A DNA stretch of 64,000 bases, taken from assembly GCF_001653565.1 (NCBI RefSeq), contig NZ_LYPB01000092.1, positions 1 through 64,000 on the forward strand. The letters are read 5' to 3'. The stretch comes from Paenibacillus oryzisoli. GTDB taxonomy: Bacteria; Bacillota; Bacilli; Paenibacillales; NBRC-103111. Both the position numbers and the translations under genes were made by a program. Below are positions 1 to 9,256 of this stretch, piece by piece. The notes under the pieces were generated by a model, which was not told the DNA's origin, did no database searches, and saw only the letters and a program-made list of their open reading frames with translations. Numbering within the stretch: the stretch's first letter is position 1; each line of letters begins with the position of its first letter.

Positions 1-83
1 TGCGTGTTCATTTCGACATGTGGGAACGGAATACCTTTAAATAGAAGAAGTCTTCCTATTGGAAGACCTAAGTAGTAACCAGG

Positions 84-148
84 AAATCCATTTATTCAAA
101 GTATAAAGGAAAATTCCAACAAAATAACTGTACAAAATCCATCTATTC
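84..148. repeat. Imperfect 14-nt direct repeat pair
   Basis: AAATCCATTTATTC at 84-97 recurs as AAATCCATCTATTC at 135-148, 13 of 14 bases identical, separated by an A-rich spacer. The arrangement resembles short intergenic elements that I recall being dispersed in Paenibacillus genomes; that part is recollection, not shown by the window. Confidence 0.5.
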
Positions 149-194
149 GGCGCATCCGCAACAAACACAAAGCGAGCCCCTTCACTTTAACAGG

Positions 195-216
195 AAAAAG
201 CTGCCTCGCGGCAGCT
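195..216 (-). terminator. Rho-independent terminator for the Ca2+ ATPase gene
   Basis: Seven-base-pair stem AGCTGCC/GGCAGCT with a 4-nt loop (199-216), followed on the minus strand by a run of Ts (195-199). It lies about 145 bases downstream of the minus-strand ATPase gene. Confidence 0.75.
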
Positions 217-260
217 CTTTCAATACTTCCATCTCTTCAACTCTTCAACAGTTACTATAT

Positions 261-335
261 TTCATCTGTTCATCTGTTCATCTGTTTATTTCTTCAAGTT
301 TTCACCTTCCACATCTCCATCTCCATCTTCATCTC
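261..335. repeat. Pyrimidine-rich simple repeats
   Basis: Three tandem copies of TTCATCTG occupy 261-284, and four copies of CATCTC (one with a final T) occupy 312-335. Low-complexity sequence between a gene end and its terminator; no function is apparent. Confidence 0.7.
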
Positions 336-360
336 CTCACCTTCCCACCTCACGCATCCC

Positions 361-3174
361 TTAACGGAAACTCGGTTTCGACGATTTATTGTACACAGAG
401 GCGCTTGAACCTCTCGATCCTCTGGAACCTTTGTTGCGTTTAGGCGACAGCACGCTGCCGAGCCCCATGAAGAAGGTAGGAATACCTGCTGCAATTAATA
501 CGAGAATCCAATCTTTCCAGCCTAGCGGTACGGTTTTGAAGATCGGTTGGAGCGCTTCGATGTACATAACACCGAGCATGAGAATGAGTGAGGATAGCAC
601 AGCGAGAACTAGGTACTTATTTTGCATAGGATTGCGGTGGAATATGGAACGTGAACTGCGACAATCGAACACGTGGATGAGCTGTGCCATAACCAAGGTT
701 GCAAACGCGACACTTTGCGCTTTCAACAAGGTGCCTGCATCTGTTGGATTCACGCGTAGGATGAGCCAGAAAGCTCCCAAGGTGCATACACCGATGAGGA
801 TACCACGGGAAATAATTTTCCAGCCTAAGCGTCTTGCGAAAATGCTTTCCTTCGCAGAGCGAGGCTTATGCTGCATAAGGTCTTTCTCTGCCTGATCCAC
901 ACCAAGCGCCATTGCTGGCAGTCCATCTGTTACTAAATTCACCCATAAAATTTGAATCGGCACAAGCGGCAGCGGCAACCCCGCCATCATAGCGATGAAC
1001 ATCGTCATAATCTCGCCTACGTTAGAGGCAAGCAAATAACGAATGAATTTTCGAATATTTTCATAGATATTGCGCCCCTCTTCAATCGCTGCAACAATCG
1101 TCGAAAAATTATCATCGCTAAGAATTAAAGAAGATGCCTCTTTGGATACATCGGTTCCCGTAATCCCCATGGCAATACCGATATCAGCTGCTTTAATCGC
1201 TGGTGCGTCGTTGACGCCATCACCCGTCATGGCAACAACGTGTCCATTGCGTTGCAGTGATTTCACAATACGCAGTTTATGCTCAGGGGACACCCTCGCA
1301 TAGACGTAGGTATCATTGACTTTGGCGTCGAGCTCCTCATCCGATAGCTGACCAATTTGCTGACCGCTCATGGAGACACCATTGGCTGGAATCATCCCTA
1401 GCTGCTTCGCAATCGCTTCTGCTGTCGTTTGGTGATCCCCGGTGATCATAACGGTTTTGATGCCCGCCTTGCGGCATTTGGAGATCGCCTCACGTACTTC
1501 TTTGCGCGGAGGGTCGATCATACCCGTTAGCCCTACGAAGACCAAGCCATTCTCAACATCCTCATGATCATCGTAGCGATCACTTGCTTTAAGCTCTTTG
1601 TAGGCAATCCCTAGTACCCGCAGCGCAGATTTAGCCATGCCTTCGTTGGCAGAGATGACTTTTTGTTTCAATGTAGATGTGAAAGGAATGACTTTCCCCT
1701 CCCACAAAATGTAACTGCAATGTTGCAGCAAAACATCTGGCGCACCTTTGGTACAAGCCATACGACCGCTCTCGGAGGACACCAAAACGGACATCCGTTT
1801 GCGTTCCGAGTCGAAAGGGAACTCGGCGATCCGTTTATATTTTTCATTCAGCGTACTTTGCGTTATCCCGCTCTTGGCACTTAGAACCACTAAAGCACCT
1901 TCGGTTGGATCCCCTTTGATATTCCAAATCGAGGCAGTCCCCTCAGAACCGTCTTTGCCTTTCTTTCTCTTCGCTTCTTGTTTTTCTTCAAACAACGTTG
2001 CGTTGTTACACAGAGCTGACACGTGGAGTAACTTTGAAAGCGAAGGATGCTTGTTCGCATCTGTATGTTGACCACTCAGAAGAATTTGACCGACAGGTGC
2101 ATAACCATCTCCCGTTACCTCGAGCACATCACCACCGACCCACAAATGGGTCACGGTCATTTTGTTCTGCGTCAACGTGCCCGTTTTGTCTGAGCAAATG
2201 ACGGAGGCGCAGCCTAACGTCTCCACCGAAGGCAGCTTTCGGACGATCGCTTTCCGCTTAATCATTCGCTGAACGCCAAGCGCTAGTGCAATCGTTACAA
2301 TCGCTGGAAGTCCCTCTGGGATCGCTGCAACAGCTAAACTTACCCCTGCTAAGAACATCGCATAAGGAGGTTGTCCATGCATGATACCAGCCACAACAAC
2401 GAGAACGGTCAATGCAATAGCGACGATAATTAGGATTTTACCTAACTGCTCCAAACGGTGCTGCAACGGAGTTTCCATGGATTCTGTATTTTGAATCAGA
2501 TCAGCAATTTTCCCCATTTCCGTGCTCATCCCGATTCGAACAACAACGGCTTTTGCAGTCCCCCGAGAAACCATCGTACCCATGAAGCCTAGATTGCGCT
2601 GATCACCCAGCGGCACTTCGTCATGAGGAATAGGCGCAATCGTTTTACTGACGGCAATGGACTCACCAGTTAAGGCGGACTCTTCGATATAGACGCCATT
2701 CGTCTCTAGAAACCGAACATCCGCTGGAACTCTGTCACCACTCTCCAAGAGTACAATGTCACCAGGCACTAGATCGCGGGCAGGAATTTGATGAACGGCT
2801 CCTTCTCTCCATACATTTGCATTCGGTGCAGACAGTTCTTTCAATGCACGCAGAGAGCGCTCCGCTCGGAACTCTTGTGTAAAACCCAAAATCCCATTCA
2901 TCACAATAATGACGACGATGGTAATCGCATCTAAATATTCACCTAGCAAGCCGGATATTAGAGTCGCCCCTAACAGCACCAGCACCATGAAATCTTTAAA
3001 TTGATTCAATAGCAACGTAATTGGCGATACACGCTGCCCCTCTGAGAGCTCGTTTCGCCCAACCTCAGCCTGTCGTTTCCAAGCTTCCTCCCAGGGCAAT
3101 CCTTGCTGCATATTCACCTGCTGTAACTGCAAGACATCCTCCGAGTTCAACTGGTACCACTTATTCTGACTCAT
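361..3174 (-). CDS. Calcium-translocating P-type ATPase (SERCA-type)
   Basis: Membrane pump that exports Ca2+ at the cost of ATP. The 937-residue protein has the full P-type plan: cation-transporter N-terminus, paired membrane helices near residues 60-95, actuator motif TGES at 169-172, helices 245-300 with PEGLP at 286-290, phosphorylation motif DKTGTLT with Asp329, hinge motif [10 protein letters not shown], and about six C-terminal helices. Length is normal for the family. The C-terminus ends in a Ser/Gly/Lys/Arg-rich tail. It is divergent from the rqcH homolog; in Bacillus subtilis the homologs yloB and yloA are also neighbours. The metal is inferred from family resemblance. Confidence 0.93.
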   Translation of the reverse strand: MSQNKWYQLNSEDVLQLQQVNMQQGLPWEEAWKRQAEVGRNELSEGQRVSPITLLLNQFKDFMVLVLLGATLISGLLGEYLDAITIVVIIVMNGILGFTQEFRAERSLRALKELSAPNANVWREGAVHQIPARDLVPGDIVLLESGDRVPADVRFLETNGVYIEESALTGESIAVSKTIAPIPHDEVPLGDQRNLGFMGTMVSRGTAKAVVVRIGMSTEMGKIADLIQNTESMETPLQHRLEQLGKILIIVAIALTVLVVVAGIMHGQPPYAMFLAGVSLAVAAIPEGLPAIVTIALALGVQRMIKRKAIVRKLPSVETLGCASVICSDKTGTLTQNKMTVTHLWVGGDVLEVTGDGYAPVGQILLSGQHTDANKHPSLSKLLHVSALCNNATLFEEKQEAKRKKGKDGSEGTASIWNIKGDPTEGALVVLSAKSGITQSTLNEKYKRIAEFPFDSERKRMSVLVSSESGRMACTKGAPDVLLQHCSYILWEGKVIPFTSTLKQKVISANEGMAKSALRVLGIAYKELKASDRYDDHEDVENGLVFVGLTGMIDPPRKEVREAISKCRKAGIKTVMITGDHQTTAEAIAKQLGMIPANGVSMSGQQIGQLSDEELDAKVNDTYVYARVSPEHKLRIVKSLQRNGHVVAMTGDGVNDAPAIKAADIGIAMGITGTDVSKEASSLILSDDNFSTIVAAIEEGRNIYENIRKFIRYLLASNVGEIMTMFIAMMAGLPLPLVPIQILWVNLVTDGLPAMALGVDQAEKDLMQHKPRSAKESIFARRLGWKIISRGILIGVCTLGAFWLILRVNPTDAGTLLKAQSVAFATLVMAQLIHVFDCRSSRSIFHRNPMQNKYLVLAVLSSLILMLGVMYIEALQPIFKTVPLGWKDWILVLIAAGIPTFFMGLGSVLSPKRNKGSRGSRGSSASVYNKSSKPSFR

Positions 3175-3235
3175 CCGCCCTTCTCCCTCCTACATCCACT
3201 TGATCTTGTCTCACACTTTAAAGTTTTTCGAAGAA

Positions 3236-3252
3236 AAACTCGCTTCGGAAGC
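3236..3252. repeat. 17-nt intergenic motif, copy 1
   Basis: AAACTCGCTTCGGAAGC lies in the region between the ATPase and rqcH genes and matches 16 of 17 bases with 6231-6247 between galU and the PHP gene. The rest of the 3175-3444 intergenic region shows no gene or clear promoter. Confidence 0.5.
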
Positions 3253-3444
3253 ATTAGCTTATACGTATTTGTATTCAGACAAGCAGGAAAATATCCCTGA
3301 AATCATCTTTCCTGTTCAGAGCCCCTTAAGTTTTGGTGAAAAGTATGGCATCATAGAGAGAAGCAAAGTTGTCTGCCACGAAATATAGAGGCACCCGCAA
3401 ATGTCGAATGGCAACTAGCCTCAAAGAATGGAGTTGTATACATC

Positions 3445-5202
3445 ATGGCTTTAGACGGACTCGTCCTTCATGCAATTGTTCACGAGCTTCAAATGTATGT
3501 AGGAGGCCGCATTAATAAAATTCATCAACCTAGCGAAAATGATGTCGTGCTGCAAATTCGCACCCAAAGGCAGAATGTGAAGCTGCTTCTTTCCGCCAAC
3601 CCTACGTATCCGCGCGTCCAAACGACGGAACAAGTTACGATAAATCCAATGGATGCGCCTATGTTCTGTATGCTACTTCGCAAATATTGTGAAGGTGGCG
3701 TCATTGAGGTCGTGGAACAAATTGGCATGGAACGTGTCATTCGTTTGCAGATTCGTCATCGTGATGAATTAGGAGATATCTCTCTTAAGCATATTATTGT
3801 GGAAATTATGGGACGACATAGCAATATCATCTTGCTCGATCCCGTAACGGGAACAATTCTAGATGGCATCCATCATGTGACGCCAGCGATCAGTTCGTAT
3901 CGGGTCGTCATGCCGGGAAGTGCCTATGTCACACCGCCTGAACAAGATAAGCTAAATCCACTTGAGGTTGATAGCGCAGCGTTCCACCAAGCATTGGAGC
4001 GCAAAGCTTCGTCCGATGAGGACTCCACCTCTCCGATTAAACCTGAGCAGCAATTAGTAGCTGCATTCAGCGGACTCAGTCCACTAATCGCTAAGGAAAT
4101 TGTATATCGGAGCCTGCAAGGTGGAACGGAAAGCGATCCTCAATCGCTTTGGCAGGCGTTCAGCGAAGTCATGACCGCTATGCGCGAGAATCGCTATGAA
4201 CCGGTCATTGTAGAGCAAGACCCGACAGGCAAGCTGTTCTTCGCGATGACACCACTTACGCATATCAAGGGCACGTCGAAATCATATGCAACGCCTAGCT
4301 TGTGTTTGGAGCAGTTCTATGGCGATAAAGCGGAAAGAGATACGGTTAAGCAACGTGTATCTGATCTGTTGAAATTTTTACAAAATGAAGTCAATAAAAA
4401 TGTTAAAAAACTGGAAAAACTCCAGGATACGATCGAAGATTCCAAGGATGCTGATAAGTACCGCATTCTCGGAGAACTGTTGACCGCCTCGCTTCATACG
4501 ATTAAGAAAGGCGATAAAGAAGTCCAAGCCATTAATTACTACGATGAAGATCAAGCGATGATCACCATCACGTTGGACCCGCTTCTTGGCCCAGCGGAGA
4601 ACGCACAGCGATATTTTAAGAAATATAGTAAATTGAAGAACAGCACGGTGATCGTCGAGGAACAAATTGCCCAAACGCACCAGGAGATTACCTACCTCAC
4701 GACGCTACTGCAGCAGTTGAGCGTTGCCTCTTTGCCGGATATTGAAGAGATTCGCGATGAGCTTATGGAGCAAGGCTATGTGCGCGACCGCAACAAAAAG
4801 CTGCGGAAGAAAAAGAAAAAAGATAAACCTGCTCTAGCCTGCTACGAGTCTAGCGAGGGCGTTCCAATCTATGTTGGGAAAAATAATACGCAAAACGAAT
4901 ATCTGACGAATCGTCTTGCTTCTTCCATGGATACGTGGCTGCACACAAAAGACATCCCTGGCTCCCATGTCGTCATTCGCGGTGAGTTCAGCGATACCAC
5001 TCTACTTGAAGCCGCGCAGCTAGCTGCTTACTTTAGTCAAGCCAAAAACTCGAGTCAAGTTCCTGTGGATTACACAACAATCAAGCATGTCCATAAACCG
5101 AACGGCTCGAAGCCCGGCTTCGTCATATATGTGAATCAGAAGACGCTCTATGTCACCCCGGAAGAAGAAGAAATCAAACAATTGAAAGTAACAATCAAGT
5201 GA
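3445..5202 (+). CDS. rqcH: NFACT / Rqc2-type ribosome quality control protein RqcH
   Basis: The homolog in Bacillus subtilis binds stalled 50S subunits carrying peptidyl-tRNA and recruits tRNA-Ala to add C-terminal alanine tails that mark the peptide for degradation. The 585-residue protein opens with the NFACT-N domain (MALDGLVLHAIVHEL), has a long central helical, probably coiled-coil region at about 300-430, a basic KKKKKK-type patch near 450, and ends with the NFACT-R domain (about 460-560, including WLHTKDIPGSHVVIR). Older annotations call this family fibronectin-binding protein FbpA. A GGAG site lies about 11 bases before the ATG. A strong bidirectional hairpin follows the stop. Confidence 0.92.
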   Translation: MALDGLVLHAIVHELQMYVGGRINKIHQPSENDVVLQIRTQRQNVKLLLSANPTYPRVQTTEQVTINPMDAPMFCMLLRKYCEGGVIEVVEQIGMERVIRLQIRHRDELGDISLKHIIVEIMGRHSNIILLDPVTGTILDGIHHVTPAISSYRVVMPGSAYVTPPEQDKLNPLEVDSAAFHQALERKASSDEDSTSPIKPEQQLVAAFSGLSPLIAKEIVYRSLQGGTESDPQSLWQAFSEVMTAMRENRYEPVIVEQDPTGKLFFAMTPLTHIKGTSKSYATPSLCLEQFYGDKAERDTVKQRVSDLLKFLQNEVNKNVKKLEKLQDTIEDSKDADKYRILGELLTASLHTIKKGDKEVQAINYYDEDQAMITITLDPLLGPAENAQRYFKKYSKLKNSTVIVEEQIAQTHQEITYLTTLLQQLSVASLPDIEEIRDELMEQGYVRDRNKKLRKKKKKDKPALACYESSEGVPIYVGKNNTQNEYLTNRLASSMDTWLHTKDIPGSHVVIRGEFSDTTLLEAAQLAAYFSQAKNSSQVPVDYTTIKHVHKPNGSKPGFVIYVNQKTLYVTPEEEEIKQLKVTIK

Positions 5203-5245
5203 GTTCGGAATATCGGATTATAATACAATGTAATGAGAACCAAAA

Positions 5246-5274
5246 AACCTATCGAGAATCTCGATAGGTTTTCT
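5246..5274 (+). terminator. Bidirectional terminator between rqcH and galU
   Basis: Ten-base-pair perfect stem AACCTATCGA/TCGATAGGTT around GAATC, with Ts following on the plus strand and an A-run (5242-5247) that gives Ts on the minus strand. It separates two convergent genes. Confidence 0.85.
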
Positions 5275-5287
5275 CCTTATGTATAGA

Positions 5288-6169
5288 CTACTGCTTGTCC
5301 CATTGCTTCGTTAATGAAAGAATATACGCCTTGACTTGCTCTTGCAAATCCGGCCGCTGTAAGGCAAGTTCGATGGTGGCTTCAATATACCCCATCTTGT
5401 CCCCAACATCATAGCGATTCGCTTGCATCAGATAAGCCGCCATCTGCTGTTCCTTATTCAGCACGCGCAGTGCATCCGTCAATTGAATCTCACCGCCGCG
5501 GCCAGGCTCTTGACGCTCCAAAATGCGGAAAATTTCCGGCATAATAATGTATCGGCCAATGACTGCTAAATTCGAAGGCGCTTGATCACGATCAGGCTTC
5601 TCTACGAGATCCTCAATCAATTGATAGTTTGCGTAGCTCGATGCAGGAGAAACGATCCCATATTTGCTAACATCAGCCCAAGGTACTTCTTGAACCGCAA
5701 TTACGGAAGTTCCCGTCTGCTCATAAATATCCATCATCTGTTTAAGCCCCGGTGGAGAAGATTGGAGAATATCATCCCCAAGCAAAACCGCGAACGGCTC
5801 ATCACCAATAAATTTGCGTGCACAGAGAATTGCATGACCTAAGCCAAGCGGCTGCTTCTGACGAATGTAATGAACGTCCGCTAGATTAGACACCGACTGC
5901 ACAATCTCCAGGAGCTGGGTGTTCCCTTTTTCTTCTAGCATCATCTCAAGTTCGACGGATTTATCAAAATGATCTTCGATCGCCCGTTTGTTACGCCCCG
6001 TTACGATGATAATATCCTCAATGCCAGACTCAATCGCTTCTTCTACAATGTACTGAATCGCTGGTTTATCGACGATGGGCAGCATTTCCTTGGGCTGCGC
6101 CTTGGTTGCGGGCAAAAAACGAGTACCAAGTCCCGCCGCGGGTATAATGGCTTTCCGAATTTTTTTCAT
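5288..6169 (-). CDS. galU: UTP--glucose-1-phosphate uridylyltransferase
   Basis: Makes UDP-glucose from UTP and glucose-1-phosphate for cell-wall and polysaccharide glucosylation; in Bacillus the gene is also called gtaB. The 293-residue protein begins with the nucleotidyltransferase signature [17 protein letters not shown] (about residues 14-30) and has [11 protein letters not shown] and the acidic LLGDDIL motif typical of the family. Length is normal. AGGAGG lies eight bases before the ATG. It follows the PHP gene on the same strand after 78 bases that contain a short repeated motif. Confidence 0.95.
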   Translation of the reverse strand: MKKIRKAIIPAAGLGTRFLPATKAQPKEMLPIVDKPAIQYIVEEAIESGIEDIIIVTGRNKRAIEDHFDKSVELEMMLEEKGNTQLLEIVQSVSNLADVHYIRQKQPLGLGHAILCARKFIGDEPFAVLLGDDILQSSPPGLKQMMDIYEQTGTSVIAVQEVPWADVSKYGIVSPASSYANYQLIEDLVEKPDRDQAPSNLAVIGRYIIMPEIFRILERQEPGRGGEIQLTDALRVLNKEQQMAAYLMQANRYDVGDKMGYIEATIELALQRPDLQEQVKAYILSLTKQWDKQ

Positions 6170-6230
6170 TAAACGATCCTCCTAAATGAATTGAGTGAGC
6201 CCTGCAACCGAAGCGTGTAATTACAACCTT

Positions 6231-6247
6231 AAACTCGCTTCGAAAGC
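6231..6247. repeat. 17-nt intergenic motif, copy 2
   Basis: AAACTCGCTTCGAAAGC directly abuts the end of the PHP gene and matches the motif at 3236-3252 with one mismatch. The first bases of its core form part of a CTTCGAAAG palindrome-like sequence. Confidence 0.45.
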
Positions 6248-7078
6248 CTACCCTTGACGTAATCGTTCCACGACGTCCATACCGATACGTTTCGAGCCGA
6301 TTGCCCCATGGAAAGCCGTACCCTCACGAACACCATGAAAATCAGAACCTGCTGTGATCAGAAGTCCCTTACGCTCTGCAAGAAGTCGATATCTTTCCTC
6401 ATCTTCTGGCGTATGATCAGCATGATACACTTCAATGCCATCTAATCCTTGAGACGTAATGGCCTCTACGAGCGCATCATCGTGATAAATACCTGGGTGT
6501 GCGAGCACCGCTCTGCCCCCAGCTTCATGGATCCACGAAATCGCCGTAGCCGGCTCGATACGAGGCGGATTAGCATAGGCAGCTGCACCCGTAGCCAAAT
6601 AGCGATCGAAAGCTTCCGTTATCGTGCTCACATAGCCCTTATTCATAAGCACAGCAGCAATATGCGGCCGTCCAACCGTATCGCCTTTGCGCTTTACATT
6701 GGCAACTTCTTTAAGAACTTCCTCCATCGTAATGTCAATGCCGAGCTCCTGTAGTCGTGCAATGATCATCTCATTGCGGGTATCCCTCGTGTCACGTAAA
6801 GACGACAAGCGTTGTAGAAATAGTTCATCGGCAATGTTCATGTAGTACCCTAGAATATGAATGTCCTGACCGTTAGCCACTGTAGAAATTTCTACCCCAG
6901 GAACAACGACAATGCCCATTTCCAAGCCTGCCGCGAGGGCCTCTGCCACCCCTGAAATGGTATCATGATCGGTAATCGCAATTGCACCTAATCCTGCTTC
7001 TACAGCCATTAAGACATTCGCTCTTGGCGACTGTGTACCGTCCGAAGCTGTTGTATGTGAATGTAAATCTGCTGCCAT
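6248..7078 (-). CDS. PHP-domain metal-dependent phosphoesterase
   Basis: Predicted cytoplasmic phosphoesterase of the PHP family, related to YciV/RNase AM (5' exonuclease or 3',5'-nucleoside bisphosphate phosphatase). It shows the metal-binding motifs DLHSHTTASDGT near the N-terminus, ITDHD, GVEIS, a histidine in VLAHPG and a late TAGSDFHG motif, so all PHP motif regions are present. A start at 7078 is chosen because GGACGGGG precedes that ATG and the DLHSH motif then lies at residue 4, as is usual; an upstream in-frame ATG at 7162 would add 28 residues with no family match. Substrate is unknown. Confidence 0.85.
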   Translation of the reverse strand: MAADLHSHTTASDGTQSPRANVLMAVEAGLGAIAITDHDTISGVAEALAAGLEMGIVVVPGVEISTVANGQDIHILGYYMNIADELFLQRLSSLRDTRDTRNEMIIARLQELGIDITMEEVLKEVANVKRKGDTVGRPHIAAVLMNKGYVSTITEAFDRYLATGAAAYANPPRIEPATAISWIHEAGGRAVLAHPGIYHDDALVEAITSQGLDGIEVYHADHTPEDEERYRLLAERKGLLITAGSDFHGVREGTAFHGAIGSKRIGMDVVERLRQG

Positions 7079-7211
7079 TCGATCCCCCGTCCTTCTCACC
7101 ACATAAGAAAGTATAAGTTTTCGACTATCAAAAACAGCTTTCTTATTGGCGATAAAATCCACATCTAAACGCGGTCGCTCATCTCTGAAAATAGCCTCGA
7201 TAAAGGTTTTC

Positions 7212-8123
7212 TCATAGAAAACGACTTAAATCTTCTTGTCTCAAGAATGTCATGAAGCTTACGGCCGAAATCGGCAGCAAAGTCGAATTTAAATAAATCG
7301 CATAAAAGCTGCGCTCAAACACAATATTCTCGATTTTCTTCACTTTAAAAAGGCCTAGCGTTACCTCATGCTTCACCGATGATTGGGAGAGGATCGAAAT
7401 ACCTAATCCCGCTTCAACAGCTGATTTGATGGCGCCAGTGCTGCCTAACTCCATTACGATCTTCATGGAAGAACAATCCATATTGCAACGCGCGAATTCT
7501 TCCTCCATGACCCTCCTAGTACCTGAACCTTGTTCACGTAAAACAAACGGATACTTCAACAACTCTTCTAAGGTAACGACCGGAACATCTGCCAGGGGAT
7601 GGTCCGAAGGCACAATGAGTCTCAGCTCATCACTAAGAATGGGTTCCGTATGCACGTCTGGATGATGAATCGGTGCCTCAACAAGACCGAAATTGAGTTG
7701 ATGACTAAGCACCTCATCCAAGATTTGTGCCGTGTTCATGACTTTCATAGAAACGGAAATATTGGGATAATCCTTGCTGAATGGGCCAAGAAGCCGTGGT
7801 AAAATGTATTCTCCCATCGTTAAGCTAGCGCCAAGCTGAAGCCGCCCTTCGATCATCATTGTAAATTTCGACATGGCGACATCCGTGTCACGAATAAGCT
7901 CAATGCTATTCTTGGCAAAGGGTAACAGGGCTCGTCCCGCCTCGGAAAGTTCGATCTTCTTCGTGCTGCGATGAAAGAGCTTTACGCCAAAATAATCCTC
8001 AAGTGACTGCACCTGCATCGTCACGGCAGGCTGTGTCATATGTAACGCACCGGCTGCATGGGAGAAACTGCCCTTTTCCGCTACGGTATAGAAAATGTGT
8101 AACTGATGAAAATTAAGTGCCAT
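7212..8123 (-). CDS. LysR-family transcriptional regulator (CysL-like)
   Basis: A 303-residue DNA-binding regulator. The N-terminal winged helix-turn-helix (residues 3-62, with FHQLHIFYTVAEKGSFSHAA) is followed by an effector-binding domain from about 90. The sequence resembles the CysL/YwfK branch of Bacillus, which regulates sulfite reductase genes, but no sulfur gene is next to it, so the target is open. No divergent partner gene is evident; the upstream neighbour is a hypothetical gene on the same strand with a terminator between them. Confidence 0.88.
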   Translation of the reverse strand: MALNFHQLHIFYTVAEKGSFSHAAGALHMTQPAVTMQVQSLEDYFGVKLFHRSTKKIELSEAGRALLPFAKNSIELIRDTDVAMSKFTMMIEGRLQLGASLTMGEYILPRLLGPFSKDYPNISVSMKVMNTAQILDEVLSHQLNFGLVEAPIHHPDVHTEPILSDELRLIVPSDHPLADVPVVTLEELLKYPFVLREQGSGTRRVMEEEFARCNMDCSSMKIVMELGSTGAIKSAVEAGLGISILSQSSVKHEVTLGLFKVKKIENIVFERSFYAIYLNSTLLPISAVSFMTFLRQEDLSRFL

Positions 8124-8185
8124 GATATACCGCCTCTCTTTGCTCCATTATATGAAATCGAACCCGTACAGTCCATCAAGACGAC

Positions 8186-8222
8186 AAAAAAGAGTACATC
8201 TGCCTTAACGCCAGACATACTC
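8186..8222 (-). terminator. Terminator for the hypothetical gene at 8239-8676
   Basis: Eleven-position stem (8192-8202 with 8212-8222) with two G-U pairs on the minus-strand RNA, followed by a run of six Ts at 8186-8191. Confidence 0.75.
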
Positions 8223-8238
8223 CTGTTCAATGACAAGT

Positions 8239-8676
8239 TTAGCGCCGCTTGCGACTATTCTTGATAAGCGTCATACGACGAGAGTGTCTCAACCAGGAAT
8301 AGTACGATTTCAAATCGCGGAGCTCCATAGTCTCTGACATTTTGCCAAGAAAGGTTACAATAATCATTTTGTGCAGAGGATTGCCTACAAGATCCGTCTC
8401 ATGCTCCAAGTGTGAAAATTCGGCAACTACCACCAAATCATCATCAATTAAATACACATCTTCTTCGTTCCGATAATAAGGGACCATGTTATCATTTTTC
8501 AGCTTCTCCCAAAGAAACGCACAGATTTCCTCAAGTGAATTGTTTTCGCTAGAAATACGATCGCTCCATCTTAGCTTAGCATGATTCGTGATCACGATAT
8601 CCGCCACTTTCTTATCACCTAGCTGTACGAAGAATGGTTCGTAAGTACTCCATCTCCCCATAACCTTATCTTTCAT
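8239..8676 (-). CDS. Hypothetical protein
   Basis: A 145-residue protein that I do not recognise. It has no signal peptide or membrane segment. The N-terminal half is mixed and the C-terminus is very basic (SRRMTLIKNSRKRR), suggesting nucleic-acid contact, though this is only an inference. The sequence VADIVITNHAKLRWSDRI faintly recalls toxin-like or RelE-type 'HA..R' patterns seen in small Firmicute proteins, but nothing firm. The ATG at 8676 is preferred over a GTG two codons upstream because AAAGGGG lies eight bases ahead of it. A clear terminator follows, so it is probably a single-gene transcript. Confidence 0.65.
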   Translation of the reverse strand: MKDKVMGRWSTYEPFFVQLGDKKVADIVITNHAKLRWSDRISSENNSLEEICAFLWEKLKNDNMVPYYRNEEDVYLIDDDLVVVAEFSHLEHETDLVGNPLHKMIIVTFLGKMSETMELRDLKSYYSWLRHSRRMTLIKNSRKRR

Positions 8677-8908
8677 GATCACATCCCCTTTCCTATTTAA
8701 ATGGGACCGAATACCTACTCCCAGAAGTTCTGTAAGTTATATTTTACTGTATTATAACTTTTTTTCCCATGGAAGAATATATAAAATTATTAATAATTAT
8801 TTATGAAGGCAACAAACTATGCCTAATTTTCGGAAAATTGAGAAAACTTCTAACAAAGTCATTCAAAACAAGAACAATTAAGGGTCCTTATGGTGAGAAA
8901 AAAAGAAA

Positions 8909-8928
8909 AAAGCTTCTCACGAAGCTTT
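8909..8928 (-). terminator. Terminator for ylbG homolog
   Basis: Eight-base-pair stem AAAGCTTC/GAAAGCTTT-type hairpin with a TCAC loop, followed on the minus strand by a long T-rich tail (8897-8910). It lies just past the stop of the gene at 8946-9209. Confidence 0.8.
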
Positions 8929-8945
8929 CATTTTGCACTGCAGCC

Positions 8946-9209
8946 TCAAAGCGTGTAAAATCTAGTTTTGTCAGGAACGTCACTATTATACTCTGTTGGA
9001 ATTTCATTGCGATATGACTTCTCTACTTTTTTGACGTAAGGCAACTTAAGTAGACTGCGCGTCGTCTCTTCCAACTTGCTGGCATGTATATAAAGAACGG
9101 CATAATTCATTTTTTTGGATATGTAATGAAGGGAACCGAACCGCTCCAAGTTTCTGGCGGCTTTGATATCGTTAACCCAAATGATTAATCCGCTTCGCTC
9201 AATCATCAT
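8946..9209 (-). CDS. ylbG: YlbG family protein (DUF2129, UPF0298)
   Basis: An 87-residue protein matching the YlbG family throughout, including the N-terminal RSGLIIWVNDIKAARNLERFG and the central YAVLYIHA segment. The function is unknown in any organism I can name. In Bacillus subtilis ylbG lies directly beside ylbF; here the ylbF homolog is at 10434-10883, and a divergent asparaginase gene sits between them. AGAGG precedes tandem ATG codons at 9209 and 9206; either could be used. Confidence 0.85.
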   Translation of the reverse strand: MMIERSGLIIWVNDIKAARNLERFGSLHYISKKMNYAVLYIHASKLEETTRSLLKLPYVKKVEKSYRNEIPTEYNSDVPDKTRFYTL

Positions 9210-9256
9210 GATTGCAACCTCTTTTCAATAATCCTAGTATGGAGTGATCTCACAAC

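Larger units (their letters stand above)
1..360. other. Left-edge non-coding region
   Basis: No convincing gene lies here on either strand; the reading frames are short and start without ribosome sites. It holds a pair of near-identical 14-nt direct repeats (84-97 and 135-148), a minus-strand terminator (195-216) for the ATPase gene that follows, and a pyrimidine-rich simple-repeat tract (261-335). A small inverted repeat GTCTTCC/GGAAGAC sits at 50-67 without a T-run. Confidence 0.7.

Noticed and set aside
50-67. GTCTTCC/GGAAGAC hairpin as a terminator
   Set aside because: There is no T-run on either strand after it and no gene of the window ends there.
261-335. Simple repeats as a CRISPR or regulatory array
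   Set aside because: Units of six to eight bases with no spacers are just low-complexity pyrimidine sequence.
389-3203. Several plus-strand reading frames of 60-170 codons within the Ca2+ ATPase gene
   Set aside because: They lie antisense to a fully conserved P-type ATPase and have no ribosome sites or family matches.
8716-8766. AAGTTATA/TATAACTT inverted repeat followed by Ts
   Set aside because: AT-rich with a ten-base loop; no gene on the plus strand ends there, so chance is as likely as a terminator.
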